64,000 nt of DNA from positions 15,237 through 79,236 of the forward strand of contig CAYWIT010000012.1 in NCBI GenBank assembly GCA_964458415.1, read 5' to 3'. This document shows, piece by piece, positions 35,101 to 43,699 of this stretch; positions within the stretch are counted from its first letter, which is position 1, and each line of letters begins with the position of its first letter. Made by a program: the position numbers and the translations under genes. The notes under the pieces were generated by a model, which saw only the letters and a list, made by a program, of their open reading frames with translations, did not search any database and was not told where the DNA came from. Source of the stretch: CAYWIT01 sp964458415. Lineage in GTDB: Bacteria > Pseudomonadota > Alphaproteobacteria > Micavibrionales > UBA2020.

Positions 35101-35294
35101 AGAACTTCCTTACGGAATTCCGGATCATTGTTCGGAATTCCGTTAAAAAAGCTTCTCAGCTCTTCCAGTGCGAAAGGTTTTGGATTTTCCGCGTCCTGCG
35201 CAGCGCGCAGCTTCCCATTCAAGAAAAGGCGGTAGCGCGTCAGTGGCTCGCGCAGGATGCTCTCTATCTTTTTACGGTCGCGTTTGTTGTCCAT
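32157..35294 (-). CDS. VWA-domain protein with long acidic low-complexity linker (CobT-like)
   Basis: A 1045-residue protein. Residues 1-440 are mostly helical, with no signal peptide. About 445-720 is a low-complexity stretch of Gly, Gln, Asp, Glu and Lys. Residues about 820-1030 are a von Willebrand factor A domain with an intact MIDAS: DGSGSM (831-836), Thr905 in SGTDF and Asp939 in ISDGD. Head, acidic linker and C-terminal VWA is the architecture of CobT, but CobT is about 630 residues and this protein has a canonical MIDAS, so it is not a plain cobaltochelatase subunit. It heads the operon with the AAA+ gene. A run of 241 AT-rich bases precedes it. A long antisense frame on the plus strand here is a shadow. 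Confidence 0.87.
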   Translation of the reverse strand: MDNKRDRKKIESILREPLTRYRLFLNGKLRAAQDAENPKPFALEELRSFFNGIPNNDPEFRKEVLNVLEAVETGKAPQTPRFDTPEMQLAWGAGLACLKLNPGLMAAWKKPVEPEALRESDLWKQITGTRRAYQELLSHAHHVREALRDKNAKYGWGEPGSGFTFERQKNVINIDLMQSMIVGFEHARADVYREIGHSLLSKTYPKRMQEVFREMQPLLRKARAAQGKNGKKGKKDQQLKPEEYKQLRMLSAEWELRHMMFAAAEENVANRFVSNMGLQMLQDYSVSLNNTAVTFRAVGLTRVGAKDEVSDELRRYMTLCNAVQLSFFQNNGLFDNSDDGWFRVGVNPGLVRKTATLAKRPADQKEDDEGVAHPDFQHLRELCGGPKGLENLQPKQHERLYGWENLVNRVARADLDRKAIIEEIWKLYGEELIQQVLKQANDQIDEQLEEAKKNQQEQGQDQDDQDGDDGQDQDGQDGQDGDDGQEGQEGGKPQKGQKGQKGKKGKKQRGQPQGDPQDMDDADSDDADSDDGQQQDGQQGKKDQKKKDGQKQKGDKGDKGDKSDQQDGEKSDDAGDDADGEGQQQDGQQGKKDKKQKGDKAEGKLGADDDSTVPVEGAGDMPAPDMPTENPSDEQEPGDGNDADGEGQDGQGKDGQDADGNDADGEGQDGLTEEQLEKQVSEMDQGQDGEGQDADGEGEEADGESQGKKQGKPKPSRKPGHGQGKSLGDLAKQDWTDYNKRIAELSGPISRVRKLFKDVQERQLQRKNTVSRTLDILPENGEVKERFNVEAHRSLTIKKATGQVEEQDLKRFHKDSVKMVPVEVDIVIMIDGSGSMGSGSPSPLESALQASAILYEAAAGKDMKMNVFVGMWGDDKVPILIKPGDDRVKIGQAMQAARRGLSSGTDFAPAVEKIAETIGEQRGRSGTLSGFTHVLIISDGDIFDMNEARKNISTMFDYSDKMTFDAAIITASRGTNMQKMAESIKGRKPYQEMGIVISNNPEEVPMAIVGLLLEKVRKCGSFVAVPNSQKRRAMRKAHNKMDPKP
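33130..33960. repeat. Low-complexity repeat region inside the VWA gene
   Basis: Many short degenerate repeats of codons for Asp-Gly-Gln, Gly-Lys-Lys and Asp-Ala-Asp; on the plus strand, frequent CTTCGCCATC, CTGACCGTC and GCCATCGGC. This gives the coded linker its Asp/Gln/Gly/Lys bias and opens an antisense frame. Confidence 0.85.
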
Positions 35295-35535
35295 AGAAAC
35301 ATCGCCACTTTGTTTTTCGCTTCCGAAGTCGAAATCTCCATGGCCGCTGGCGGCAGGTTATTTCAGGACTCAGGAAATGAATGCGTTAAGATTGAAGGAG
35401 AGACTATCATTTTTTGTAAAAGGCTCAAAGTTAAAAAATTGTAAAAAATGCAATACACAGCAATTTACCCCCCTCAAAAACGAGGTTTAATTTTAATTTT
35501 GTGTCAATTAATAATCTATTATTACTTTACGTTAA

Positions 35536-36465
35536 TTATGTAAATTTTAGATCAAGGACTAAAACAGTTAGCAGGCAAAAGATTACGCAAATAAAAAGGA
35601 TAAGAAATAACATCCGCGCCCGATGAACATCATCAACCGTTACTTTGGCGCTGCTTTCGGCAGGCCCCAGCCACATTATCGATTCTTCATAATGAGGAGG
35701 CGGCCCTGCCAGCGTTATGCCCAGGCTCCCCGCCACTGCCGCCAGAACACTGCTGACATCCGGATCAGAAGATCCCTGCGCTCGTGTATATATCGTGCGC
35801 AGGGCGCGCAAAGGGCTGGACTGACGCACGAACAGAGCCGCGACAATAAACAGCAAAGCGGAAAGCCGTGCCGGAACAAAATTCACCACACGCGCCATTC
35901 TTCCGGCGAAGCTTCCAAAAGAGCCTGACGGCCCCAATACGCCTGCGAGAGCAGCAACGGCTATATAAACCGCAACGGCTTTCGATTCCCAGACGCAATA
36001 ATAAAAAACCGGCGCGACAAGATAGTCATTCATATGGCGTGCCGATTTCTCTATCGCCTGACGGAAAACAGCATGTGCCGCCTGATCCTCATCCTGCGAA
36101 ACGCGCCGCAACTGATGTATGGTCGCCATCACCGAAATGGCGGAAGCCAAAATCAACAGCTGGAAAATAAAGCCAAAAGAAAGCCGCTGCGCCAGAATAT
36201 CCGCGCCTGCCCCGATTGCCAGCGACATCCCGGCCAGCACAATCACAACGACAGTGCCGCGCATCCGCAGAACGGAAGCCGGCCTTTCCGGACGATTAAG
36301 CCGCCGTTCCAATGCCTGTCCGTCAGCCCTGACATGCCACCAGAACAAGGGCATGCGCTCCTTGCCGCGCCATAACGACAGCCCCGTCAACAGGTGGAAA
36401 AACAAAAATAATATGACGACGCTAAAAGGCGCCGTATCCTGTATCACTTGGGCGATCGCGTTCAT
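35536..36465 (-). CDS. Degenerate CbiB/CobD-like membrane protein
   Basis: A 309-residue protein with about six hydrophobic helices that follows the CbiB (adenosylcobinamide-phosphate synthase family) order. AIEKSARHMNDYLVAPVFYY matches the CbiB AIESLAENxSDGxVAPLF block. VVNFVPARLSALLFIVAALF matches the LLNWIPARLTALL block, and VLAAVAGSLGITLAGPPPHY and LGPAE...VTVDDVHRAR match the last blocks. The usual (D)TS(R)L-type region before the first block and the NAGWP motif are missing or altered, so a real role in cobalamin assembly is doubtful. Its 5' end is followed at about 36486 by the dksA terminator; its 3' end lies in AT-rich DNA before the VWA gene. Confidence 0.7.
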   Translation of the reverse strand: MNAIAQVIQDTAPFSVVILFLFFHLLTGLSLWRGKERMPLFWWHVRADGQALERRLNRPERPASVLRMRGTVVVIVLAGMSLAIGAGADILAQRLSFGFIFQLLILASAISVMATIHQLRRVSQDEDQAAHAVFRQAIEKSARHMNDYLVAPVFYYCVWESKAVAVYIAVAALAGVLGPSGSFGSFAGRMARVVNFVPARLSALLFIVAALFVRQSSPLRALRTIYTRAQGSSDPDVSSVLAAVAGSLGITLAGPPPHYEESIMWLGPAESSAKVTVDDVHRARMLFLILFICVIFCLLTVLVLDLKFT

Positions 36466-36485
36466 TCATTTGCTCCCCTTGCATG

Positions 36486-36514
36486 AAAAAGCCCCCGTTT
36501 CATCTGCGGGGGCC
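36486..36514 (-). terminator. Intrinsic terminator of dksA
   Basis: GCCCCCG (36491-36497) pairs with CGGGGGC (36507-36513). Reading minus, the stem is followed by TTTTT. It lies between dksA and the CbiB-like gene, so those two are separate units. Confidence 0.85.
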
Positions 36515-36545
36515 TTTCATTATTCCTGTTTATACTGCCGGAGAA

Positions 36546-36989
36546 TTACTCACGCATATCGCGCTGCGTCTTCTCCTTGCGCTCGTGCCGCTCTTGCGCT
36601 TCCAGACTCAGTGTCGCAATCGGCCGCGCTTCAAGACGCGCCACGCCGATCGGCTCGCCGGTCTCTTCGCAATAGCCGTAGCTGTCATCATCGATTTTTT
36701 CGATGGCGGCGTTAATCTTGGAAATCAGCTTGCGCTCGCGATCCCGCGTCCGCAGTTCCAGCGCATGATCCGTCTCTGCCGAAGCGCGGTCGGCGATATC
36801 AGGCTGTTGCAGGTTTTCTTCCTGCAATTCCTTGATGGTCTCGTTCGATTCAGCCAGCAACTCGGCGCGCCAGCGCATCAGCTTTTGGCGGAAGTATTCC
36901 AGCATGACCGGATTCATATATTTTTCTTTTTCGGTGGGCTTATAATCCGGCGGCAGGATTGTCGAAGACGTTTCAGGTAATGAGCTCAT
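36546..36989 (-). CDS. dksA: DksA family RNA polymerase-binding factor
   Basis: A 147-residue coiled-coil protein that, with ppGpp, redirects RNA polymerase. A short head leads to MNPVMLEYFRQKLMRWRAELLAESN, with coiled coils to about residue 105. The globular end begins SYGYCEETGEPIGVARLEARPIATLS and finishes LEAQERHERKEKTQRD. Only one of the four zinc-ligand Cys is present, as in alphaproteobacterial DksA. AAGG precedes the ATG at 36989; the frame runs back to 37067. Own promoter and own terminator. Confidence 0.93.
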   Translation of the reverse strand: MSSLPETSSTILPPDYKPTEKEKYMNPVMLEYFRQKLMRWRAELLAESNETIKELQEENLQQPDIADRASAETDHALELRTRDRERKLISKINAAIEKIDDDSYGYCEETGEPIGVARLEARPIATLSLEAQERHERKEKTQRDMRE

Positions 36990-37142
36990 GTGATTAACCT
37001 TAAAAATTCTTGATGATTTGCAATTATAGCGCCCCCGGAAAAGCAAAACAATCCCCAGCGACTGCACAGCTTTTTATAGAATAGAACTGGAAAGCTCCAG
37101 AAAAATCGACAGAAACGGACGAAAATGACACGTTATGAAAAT

Positions 37143-39158
37143 TTATACCGCCTCGACAACAGCCTTTTCCATGACGGGAGCCGCCGCATGCACCGTCCCT
37201 GAAGAGGGTAGGCGATCCGGCAGCAGGACAGAAACTGTTGTACCCACACCCACCTCGCTTGCGATATCCAGTGTGCCGCCATGCATCTCGATCAATTCCT
37301 TGGTGATGGCCAGCCCCAGACCCGAACCTTCATGATTGCGCGTAAACTCGTTACTGACCTGTTCGAACGGCAGGGTCACCAGCTCCAGCTTGTCTTTCGG
37401 TATCCCCACACCGGTATCGCGCACAGTGATAAAAACACCGCCCGCTTCCCGCGCACACACCACCTCAACTGTCCCGCCGGGTCCCGTGAACTTCACCGCA
37501 TTGGAAAGAAGATTGAGCAAAACCTGCATCAGGGCGCGACGATCGGCGGAAATCTGGACATCGTCGGGGATATCGTCGGCAATCAGCCGGATTTGTTCCT
37601 CATGCGCACGACCTTCGACCATATGAATGGCCAGTCGGATGATTTTTCCGACGTTGATTTCCTCGGCATAAAGCTCGTACTTGCCGATTTCGATTTTCGA
37701 CATGTCGAGAATGTCATTGATCAGATCAAGCAGATGCTCCCCGCTTTGCCGGATCCCCGCGATATAATCGAGATAGCGCGCATTCCCGACCGGCCCCAGC
37801 AGTTGCCGCTGGATCATCTCGGAAAACCCGATAATGGCGTTCAATGGTGTGCGCAGCTCGTGGCTCATATTGGCCAAAAAGCGCGTTTTTGAAGCATAGG
37901 CCTGTTCCGCCGCTTCCTTGGCTTCGCGCAAGGCTTTTTCATGCAAGGTCCGTTCGGTAATATCCTGCATGATTCCAAACAGCGCGCGCGCCTCTCCAGT
38001 CAGCTTGTCCTGCTTGCAGCGCCCTTCGCAGCGGATATAGCGCAAGCCGCCGGACGGGTGCCGCAGACGGAACTCAATCTCGAAGTCTTTCTTCCGCACC
38101 AGCGCCTGACGGAAAGCCTTGTAAATACGGCTTACATCGCGCTTGAGCAGCAAGCCCGTAATATTATTGACCGTTGGCGAAAACCTGTCGTTCTTCACAC
38201 CGAAAATAGAATAAATCTGATCCGACCATTCCATCACGTCATGATCAATTTCCCACAGCCAGTGCCCCATGCGCCCGATTTTCTGCGCCTCGGAGAGCTG
38301 CTTTTCACGCCGCTGCAACTCGGCCTCATGCTGCTTGAAATCGGTGACATCGCGCCCGACGATATAAATATGCTCTCCCGATGCCTTGTGAATCCATTCA
38401 ATCCAGCGGAACATGCCATCCTTGCAGCGCGCCCGGCACTCGAAGTCGATCCGCACTTCCTGATCCTGCGGCGCATGAATCACCCGTTGCATGATCTGGA
38501 GAATATGATCCTTCTCCTCCGGATGGATAAGGTCGATAAAGGGAAACAGCTTCAGCTCGGCATCGGAAAAACCCAGCACACGGTTAAACGCCGTGTTCAC
38601 CCGCACGAACGACATATCCCGTTTATAGACGCCAAACATGTCATTGCTGATATTCAGAAAATGCCGCAACTCCCCGTCAGTCCTGGAAATAGACTCTGGC
38701 CCGGGTGCCGCTATCAAAGGCACGGTTTGCGCCTTGTTCTGATTATCACTGATAAAAGTGGCGAACTCCGTCGCAACACGGTTAAAATCCGCATGTTTCT
38801 GGCCGCGCAACCGGTCTTCCGGATCAAACCAGACGACGGTGAACACACCACCGCCCGGCGCCGTCACACGGTCGATACGCCCCTGCACCAGTAACGGGTC
38901 GCGGCCCTCGCGCAGAAGCGCAAGCTCGTAAAATCCGGAATTCAGCGCGGCACAGGCATCCGGTTTTTGCCGGCTGTCCAGAGAAGAAACAACATTCACA
39001 ACAGAACGAAAAGATTTGCCGACTAGATCCACGGCAGTCCGACCCAGCAGCCAGCCCAAAGCCGGGCTGACAAAAACAAATTCCCCCTTTTCATCCACAA
39101 CGCAGCGCATCATGCTGCGGTCCATATCCGGATGCGATGATCTGTTTTTGTGTGGCAT
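37143..39158 (-). CDS. PAS-domain sensor histidine kinase
   Basis: A 671-residue protein without a clear transmembrane segment, so probably cytoplasmic. An N-terminal PAS-like domain (about 15-110; GEFVFVSPALGWLLGRTAVDLVGKSF) is followed by two more PAS domains with PAC ends (about 165-280 and 295-405; FVRVNTAFNRVLGFSDAEL, and LRYIRCEGRC). The dimerisation helix has the phosphorylated His in FLANMSHELRTPLNAIIGFS. The ATPase has NLLSNAVKFT, RDTGVGIPKD and GSGLGLAITKELIEMHGG. There is no receiver domain, so the partner is separate. The layout recalls cell-cycle kinases of the DivJ/PleC type. The cognate regulator is not in the window. Upstream lies the CtrA-box and DnaA-box region. Confidence 0.93.
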   Translation of the reverse strand: MPHKNRSSHPDMDRSMMRCVVDEKGEFVFVSPALGWLLGRTAVDLVGKSFRSVVNVVSSLDSRQKPDACAALNSGFYELALLREGRDPLLVQGRIDRVTAPGGGVFTVVWFDPEDRLRGQKHADFNRVATEFATFISDNQNKAQTVPLIAAPGPESISRTDGELRHFLNISNDMFGVYKRDMSFVRVNTAFNRVLGFSDAELKLFPFIDLIHPEEKDHILQIMQRVIHAPQDQEVRIDFECRARCKDGMFRWIEWIHKASGEHIYIVGRDVTDFKQHEAELQRREKQLSEAQKIGRMGHWLWEIDHDVMEWSDQIYSIFGVKNDRFSPTVNNITGLLLKRDVSRIYKAFRQALVRKKDFEIEFRLRHPSGGLRYIRCEGRCKQDKLTGEARALFGIMQDITERTLHEKALREAKEAAEQAYASKTRFLANMSHELRTPLNAIIGFSEMIQRQLLGPVGNARYLDYIAGIRQSGEHLLDLINDILDMSKIEIGKYELYAEEINVGKIIRLAIHMVEGRAHEEQIRLIADDIPDDVQISADRRALMQVLLNLLSNAVKFTGPGGTVEVVCAREAGGVFITVRDTGVGIPKDKLELVTLPFEQVSNEFTRNHEGSGLGLAITKELIEMHGGTLDIASEVGVGTTVSVLLPDRLPSSGTVHAAAPVMEKAVVEAV

Positions 39159-39225
39159 CTCCCCCCGCTCCTCTAAAACCCGAATTTCATTCTAGGCTAG
39201 TTCGCAAGACCTGAACAGGTGCCCG

Positions 39226-39240
39226 TTAACTGAAATTTAA
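39226..39240. promoter_or_regulatory. CtrA-type box TTAA-N7-TTAA
   Basis: TTAACTGAAATTTAA matches the CtrA full site exactly. It is about 70 bases upstream of the histidine kinase gene and 16 bases before the first DnaA-type box. Confidence 0.5.
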
Positions 39241-39255
39241 GATTCTTGAAACTGA

Positions 39256-39290
39256 TTATACACGATTCCTGTGGATAACTTTGTGGAAGA
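39256..39290. promoter_or_regulatory. Cluster of DnaA-type boxes
   Basis: One perfect box (39270-39278, TGTGGATAA) and two near matches (39256-39264 and 39282-39290) fall within 35 bases. Recognition by DnaA is inference. Confidence 0.45.
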
Positions 39291-39605
39291 ATCCGGGCAC
39301 TCTTTCCTTTCCCCTTTAGTTTTTCAGAGGTTAAAGGGCTTGCCTAAAAAACAGGCACGGATTAACCTGTTGATTAATATAAATAAAATATAAAAAATGC
39401 CCTCCCACCCAAACCAGCTCTTGAAAAAAAACCTTCTCTCCTCCCGCTGTAGACAAGATTCATAAGCTGAATCAAGATGATAATAATTCCAGCCCCGAAA
39501 CGATGGATTGAAGCACAAATTTTGCACATTGACCCCCCTATCGGCTTATGTTAACAATTAATCCTTATAAAAATTGAAAACACGTTTTTTTGAAAGGGTT
39601 CTCTC

Positions 39606-40202
39606 ATGTTGCCCAACCCCAAGCTGCTTTTGATTTTCGCAAAAATCGCCAGAGAACACGGACCCAAGCTTATGCATGCCAATAATGTTGACTTGCTGAC
39701 GCGGGATCTGAGCAACGCCCTCATCGATCAGAAGATGACCCTTTCCGATCCGCGCAAAGGCACGTTTATGACGGCCTATGATGTCCTGCCGGTCATTATC
39801 GAAGTCAAAATTCTGGCCATGGCCGTTGCCAAAAAACTGGATATCGAGACAAAGAACAAGCCGATGATCTCCATTCTGGAAGAGATCCTCGAGAAATCCG
39901 AAGAACGCAATAACGGCAAGTACACGAAAGGTATCAAGGACACGCTGGAATGGACGCGCGCCTTGTTTACGCATCCGGAAATTCAGGATGTCCTGAAAAT
40001 GGAAATGACGGAAATAGAATCCCCGAAAAGCCTTAAAGATGTTTTCAAGTTCTTTAGCCAGCTTGCTGGTCGCTCGCAAGACGAGATGACACGCGTGACG
40101 GAGTTCCTGAAAAAAGCCAAAGATGTCCAGCAAGGCCCTTCTGACACAGAAAAAAAGGCTGTTCCCAAGACGAAAAAAGAGCCTCCTGCGCCCAGGAAGT
40201 AA
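39606..40202 (+). CDS. Uncharacterised 198-residue helical protein
   Basis: I recognise no family. The protein is helical and soluble, with no signal peptide. It starts MLPNPKLLLIFAKIAREHG and has a middle part rich in Leu/Ile/Glu (VLPVIIEVKILAMAVAKKL and ILEEILEKSEERNNGKYTKG). Its end is basic and unstructured (DTEKKAVPKTKKEPPAPRK). GAAAGG is 10 bases upstream of the ATG. Only 6 bases separate it from the phosphatase gene, so the two are co-transcribed. Confidence 0.65.
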   Translation: MLPNPKLLLIFAKIAREHGPKLMHANNVDLLTRDLSNALIDQKMTLSDPRKGTFMTAYDVLPVIIEVKILAMAVAKKLDIETKNKPMISILEEILEKSEERNNGKYTKGIKDTLEWTRALFTHPEIQDVLKMEMTEIESPKSLKDVFKFFSQLAGRSQDEMTRVTEFLKKAKDVQQGPSDTEKKAVPKTKKEPPAPRK

Positions 40203-40208
40203 CGCATC

Positions 40209-41024
40209 ATGATTTTGAAACTGCCGGAAAATACCAAAGGCCGCGACTTTGTCGTCACGGATATCCACGGCTGTTTTGATCTTCTGGAACACGCGCTCGG
40301 CGCTGTCAATTTTGATCCCGCCGCAGACCGGCTGATTGTCGTTGGCGATCTGGTCGATCGCGGTCCGCAATCGGCGCAATGTCTGTACTATCTCGCGCAA
40401 CCCTGGTTCTTCTCCCTGCGCGGCAATCACGAAGAGCTTTTCCTGCAGCTTGTTCGCGAAAATGAAATGGATATTATCGGCATCGCCGCCAACATGAAAA
40501 ACGGCACGGGCTGGATATTCGAGGAAAGCACGGAAACCCTGCAGGATATCCGCCGCGCCTTCGAACCCCTCCCGCTGGTCATCGAGATCGAAACGGCGCA
40601 TGGCACAATCGGCTTCGTCCATGCCGACATTCCCAAGGGCATGGACTGGGAAACCTTCAAGCAAAGCCTGCGCGACGGGGATGAGTGGACCCTCCGCAAC
40701 GCGCTCTGGGGACGCAAGCGCCAGAAATATGAAGATCACAGCGGCGTAGAGGGCGTCGCCCGCATCTTTTTCGGCCACACGCCGATGGAAGGCGGACCAA
40801 AGAAATTCGGCAACTGCTTTTTCATTGATACCGGCGCCGTTTTCCGTCACACCAATGAGAAAAATCCGCAAGATCTTTTCCTGACCCTCGTCAATATCCA
40901 CGCCCACGAGGATGATATCCTCAAGCCGGCACCCTCCAAACATCCGCTGGTCCGCACCGTGGAACACAAATCATCCGCCCCCGCTCCCGCGAAAAAACCC
41001 AACGGACCTGCGCCCACGCTTTGA
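40209..41024 (+). CDS. Lambda-type serine/threonine protein phosphatase (metallophosphoesterase)
   Basis: A 271-residue dimetal phosphatase. All motifs of the phosphoprotein phosphatase family are present: VVTDIHGCFDLL, VVGDLVDRGPQS, LRGNHEELF, FVHADIP and FFGHTPMEGG, with IDTGAVF as the last block. This is the bacteriophage lambda/PrpA kind; the related ApaH is a less likely alternative. The last ~45 residues (APSKHPLVRT...) are basic/proline-rich and probably disordered. It is in an operon with the unknown gene at 39606. Confidence 0.9.
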   Translation: MILKLPENTKGRDFVVTDIHGCFDLLEHALGAVNFDPAADRLIVVGDLVDRGPQSAQCLYYLAQPWFFSLRGNHEELFLQLVRENEMDIIGIAANMKNGTGWIFEESTETLQDIRRAFEPLPLVIEIETAHGTIGFVHADIPKGMDWETFKQSLRDGDEWTLRNALWGRKRQKYEDHSGVEGVARIFFGHTPMEGGPKKFGNCFFIDTGAVFRHTNEKNPQDLFLTLVNIHAHEDDILKPAPSKHPLVRTVEHKSSAPAPAKKPNGPAPTL

Positions 41025-41083
41025 TATACCGCACCGAATCCGCGTTTTGATATATATAGCTTCCCTCTAAAAACCCTCTCATT

Positions 41084-41120
41084 TGTCATCTCCTGAGCGC
41101 AACGAAGGATCTCATGGAAA
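41084..41120. repeat. Single copy resembling a dispersed intergenic repeat
   Basis: TGTCATCTCCTGAGCGCAAC and the following GAAGGATCTCATGG resemble the TCATCCTGAGCGAAGCGAAGGATCTCA sequence that I remember in spacers of many bacterial genomes. It sits between two convergent genes. Only one copy is in the window. Confidence 0.35.
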
Positions 41121-41167
41121 TCTGAAAACAAAAGCAATTAATGATATTGTCTATATTTATCAGATAG

Positions 41168-43174
<2,007 letters not shown>

Positions 43175-43175
43175 T

Positions 43176-43553
43176 TTATTTTTTTCCTTTTGCCGCAGCG
43201 GCACAGGGATAGGCGCTGCTCAAGGCCAGAATGATCGTCGGAGGGGCAATGAAATCGTCATTTTGCGGCGCTGACTGCATGTAAGACAGCACAACGTAGG
43301 CGGCATCCTCGATCTTCAAATCCGCCGGCAAGCAGAAATCCACCGTTGGCGTTGTTCCCAGCGACTGCATAACGGTGTGATAATCGATCACCCCTGCAAT
43401 ATAATTCAAACAGGCGGAAGCCTCCTGCGGCTTCTCCCCCAAGCAGTTCCGCGCCAGATCCGCCGCGCCCACATACATTGCCGCCGCCGCAACGGGCCAC
43501 TGCCCGGCCACAAGGAGCCCCACAACCACCATCCAGCGTATGCTTGTTATCAT
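43176..43553 (-). CDS. Rap1a/Tai-like periplasmic protein
   Basis: A 125-residue exported protein, signal peptide MITSIRWMVVVGLLVAGQWP ending near VAAAA. The mature part has the Rap1a/Tai pattern: ADLARNCLGE, EASACLNYIAGVIDYH, then DFCLPADLKIEDAAYVVLSYMQSAPQ, and a final ILALSSAYPC. The conserved cysteines probably form disulfides. Members known from Serratia are immunity proteins against type VI effectors, but relatives occur without such systems, and no type VI gene is seen here. GGACG precedes the ATG at 43553; an ATG 18 bases further out is the alternative. Its stop is 2 bases before the uvrB start chosen here. Confidence 0.72.
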   Translation of the reverse strand: MITSIRWMVVVGLLVAGQWPVAAAAMYVGAADLARNCLGEKPQEASACLNYIAGVIDYHTVMQSLGTTPTVDFCLPADLKIEDAAYVVLSYMQSAPQNDDFIAPPTIILALSSAYPCAAAAKGKK

Positions 43554-43699
43554 TTTTGAACGTCCTGCCATATAGAGAATGCCTGTTTAGCGCCTTTTTA
43601 TGACTATTGCAATAACCATTATTTAACGAGCGGCATTGCATAGTAAGCAGGGGTTCTTTATGTGTTTCAGCTACCGTCAACCGATAGAAGGTGTGTGCA

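Larger units (their letters stand above)
39159..39605. other. Gene-free region with CtrA-type box, DnaA boxes, GANTC sites and AT-rich tract
   Basis: 447 bases without a supported gene between two divergent genes. A perfect TTAA-N7-TTAA lies at 39226-39240. TTATACACG (39256-39264, one mismatch to TTATNCACA) and TGTGGATAA (39270-39278, a perfect DnaA box in reverse) follow, with a weaker TGTGGAAGA at 39282-39290. Five GANTC sites occur: 39241, 39264, 39289, 39457 and 39469, where about two are expected by chance. GATTCA-N5-TGAATC (39457-39473) is a palindrome. An AT-rich tract runs from 39360 to 39400. A short minus-strand frame at 39324-39527 is not convincing. Confidence 0.5.

Noticed and set aside
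32157..35294. Cobaltochelatase subunit CobT
   Set aside because: Architecture is similar, but length, canonical MIDAS and the lack of other cobalamin genes argue against a simple CobT label.
39324..39527. 67-codon minus-strand frame in the gene-free region
   Set aside because: Aromatic-rich, no ribosome binding site, no recognisable pattern; lies in AT-rich DNA.
39558..40967. 469-codon minus-strand frame over the phosphatase and its neighbour
   Set aside because: Shadow of two coupled plus-strand genes, one with complete phosphatase motifs.
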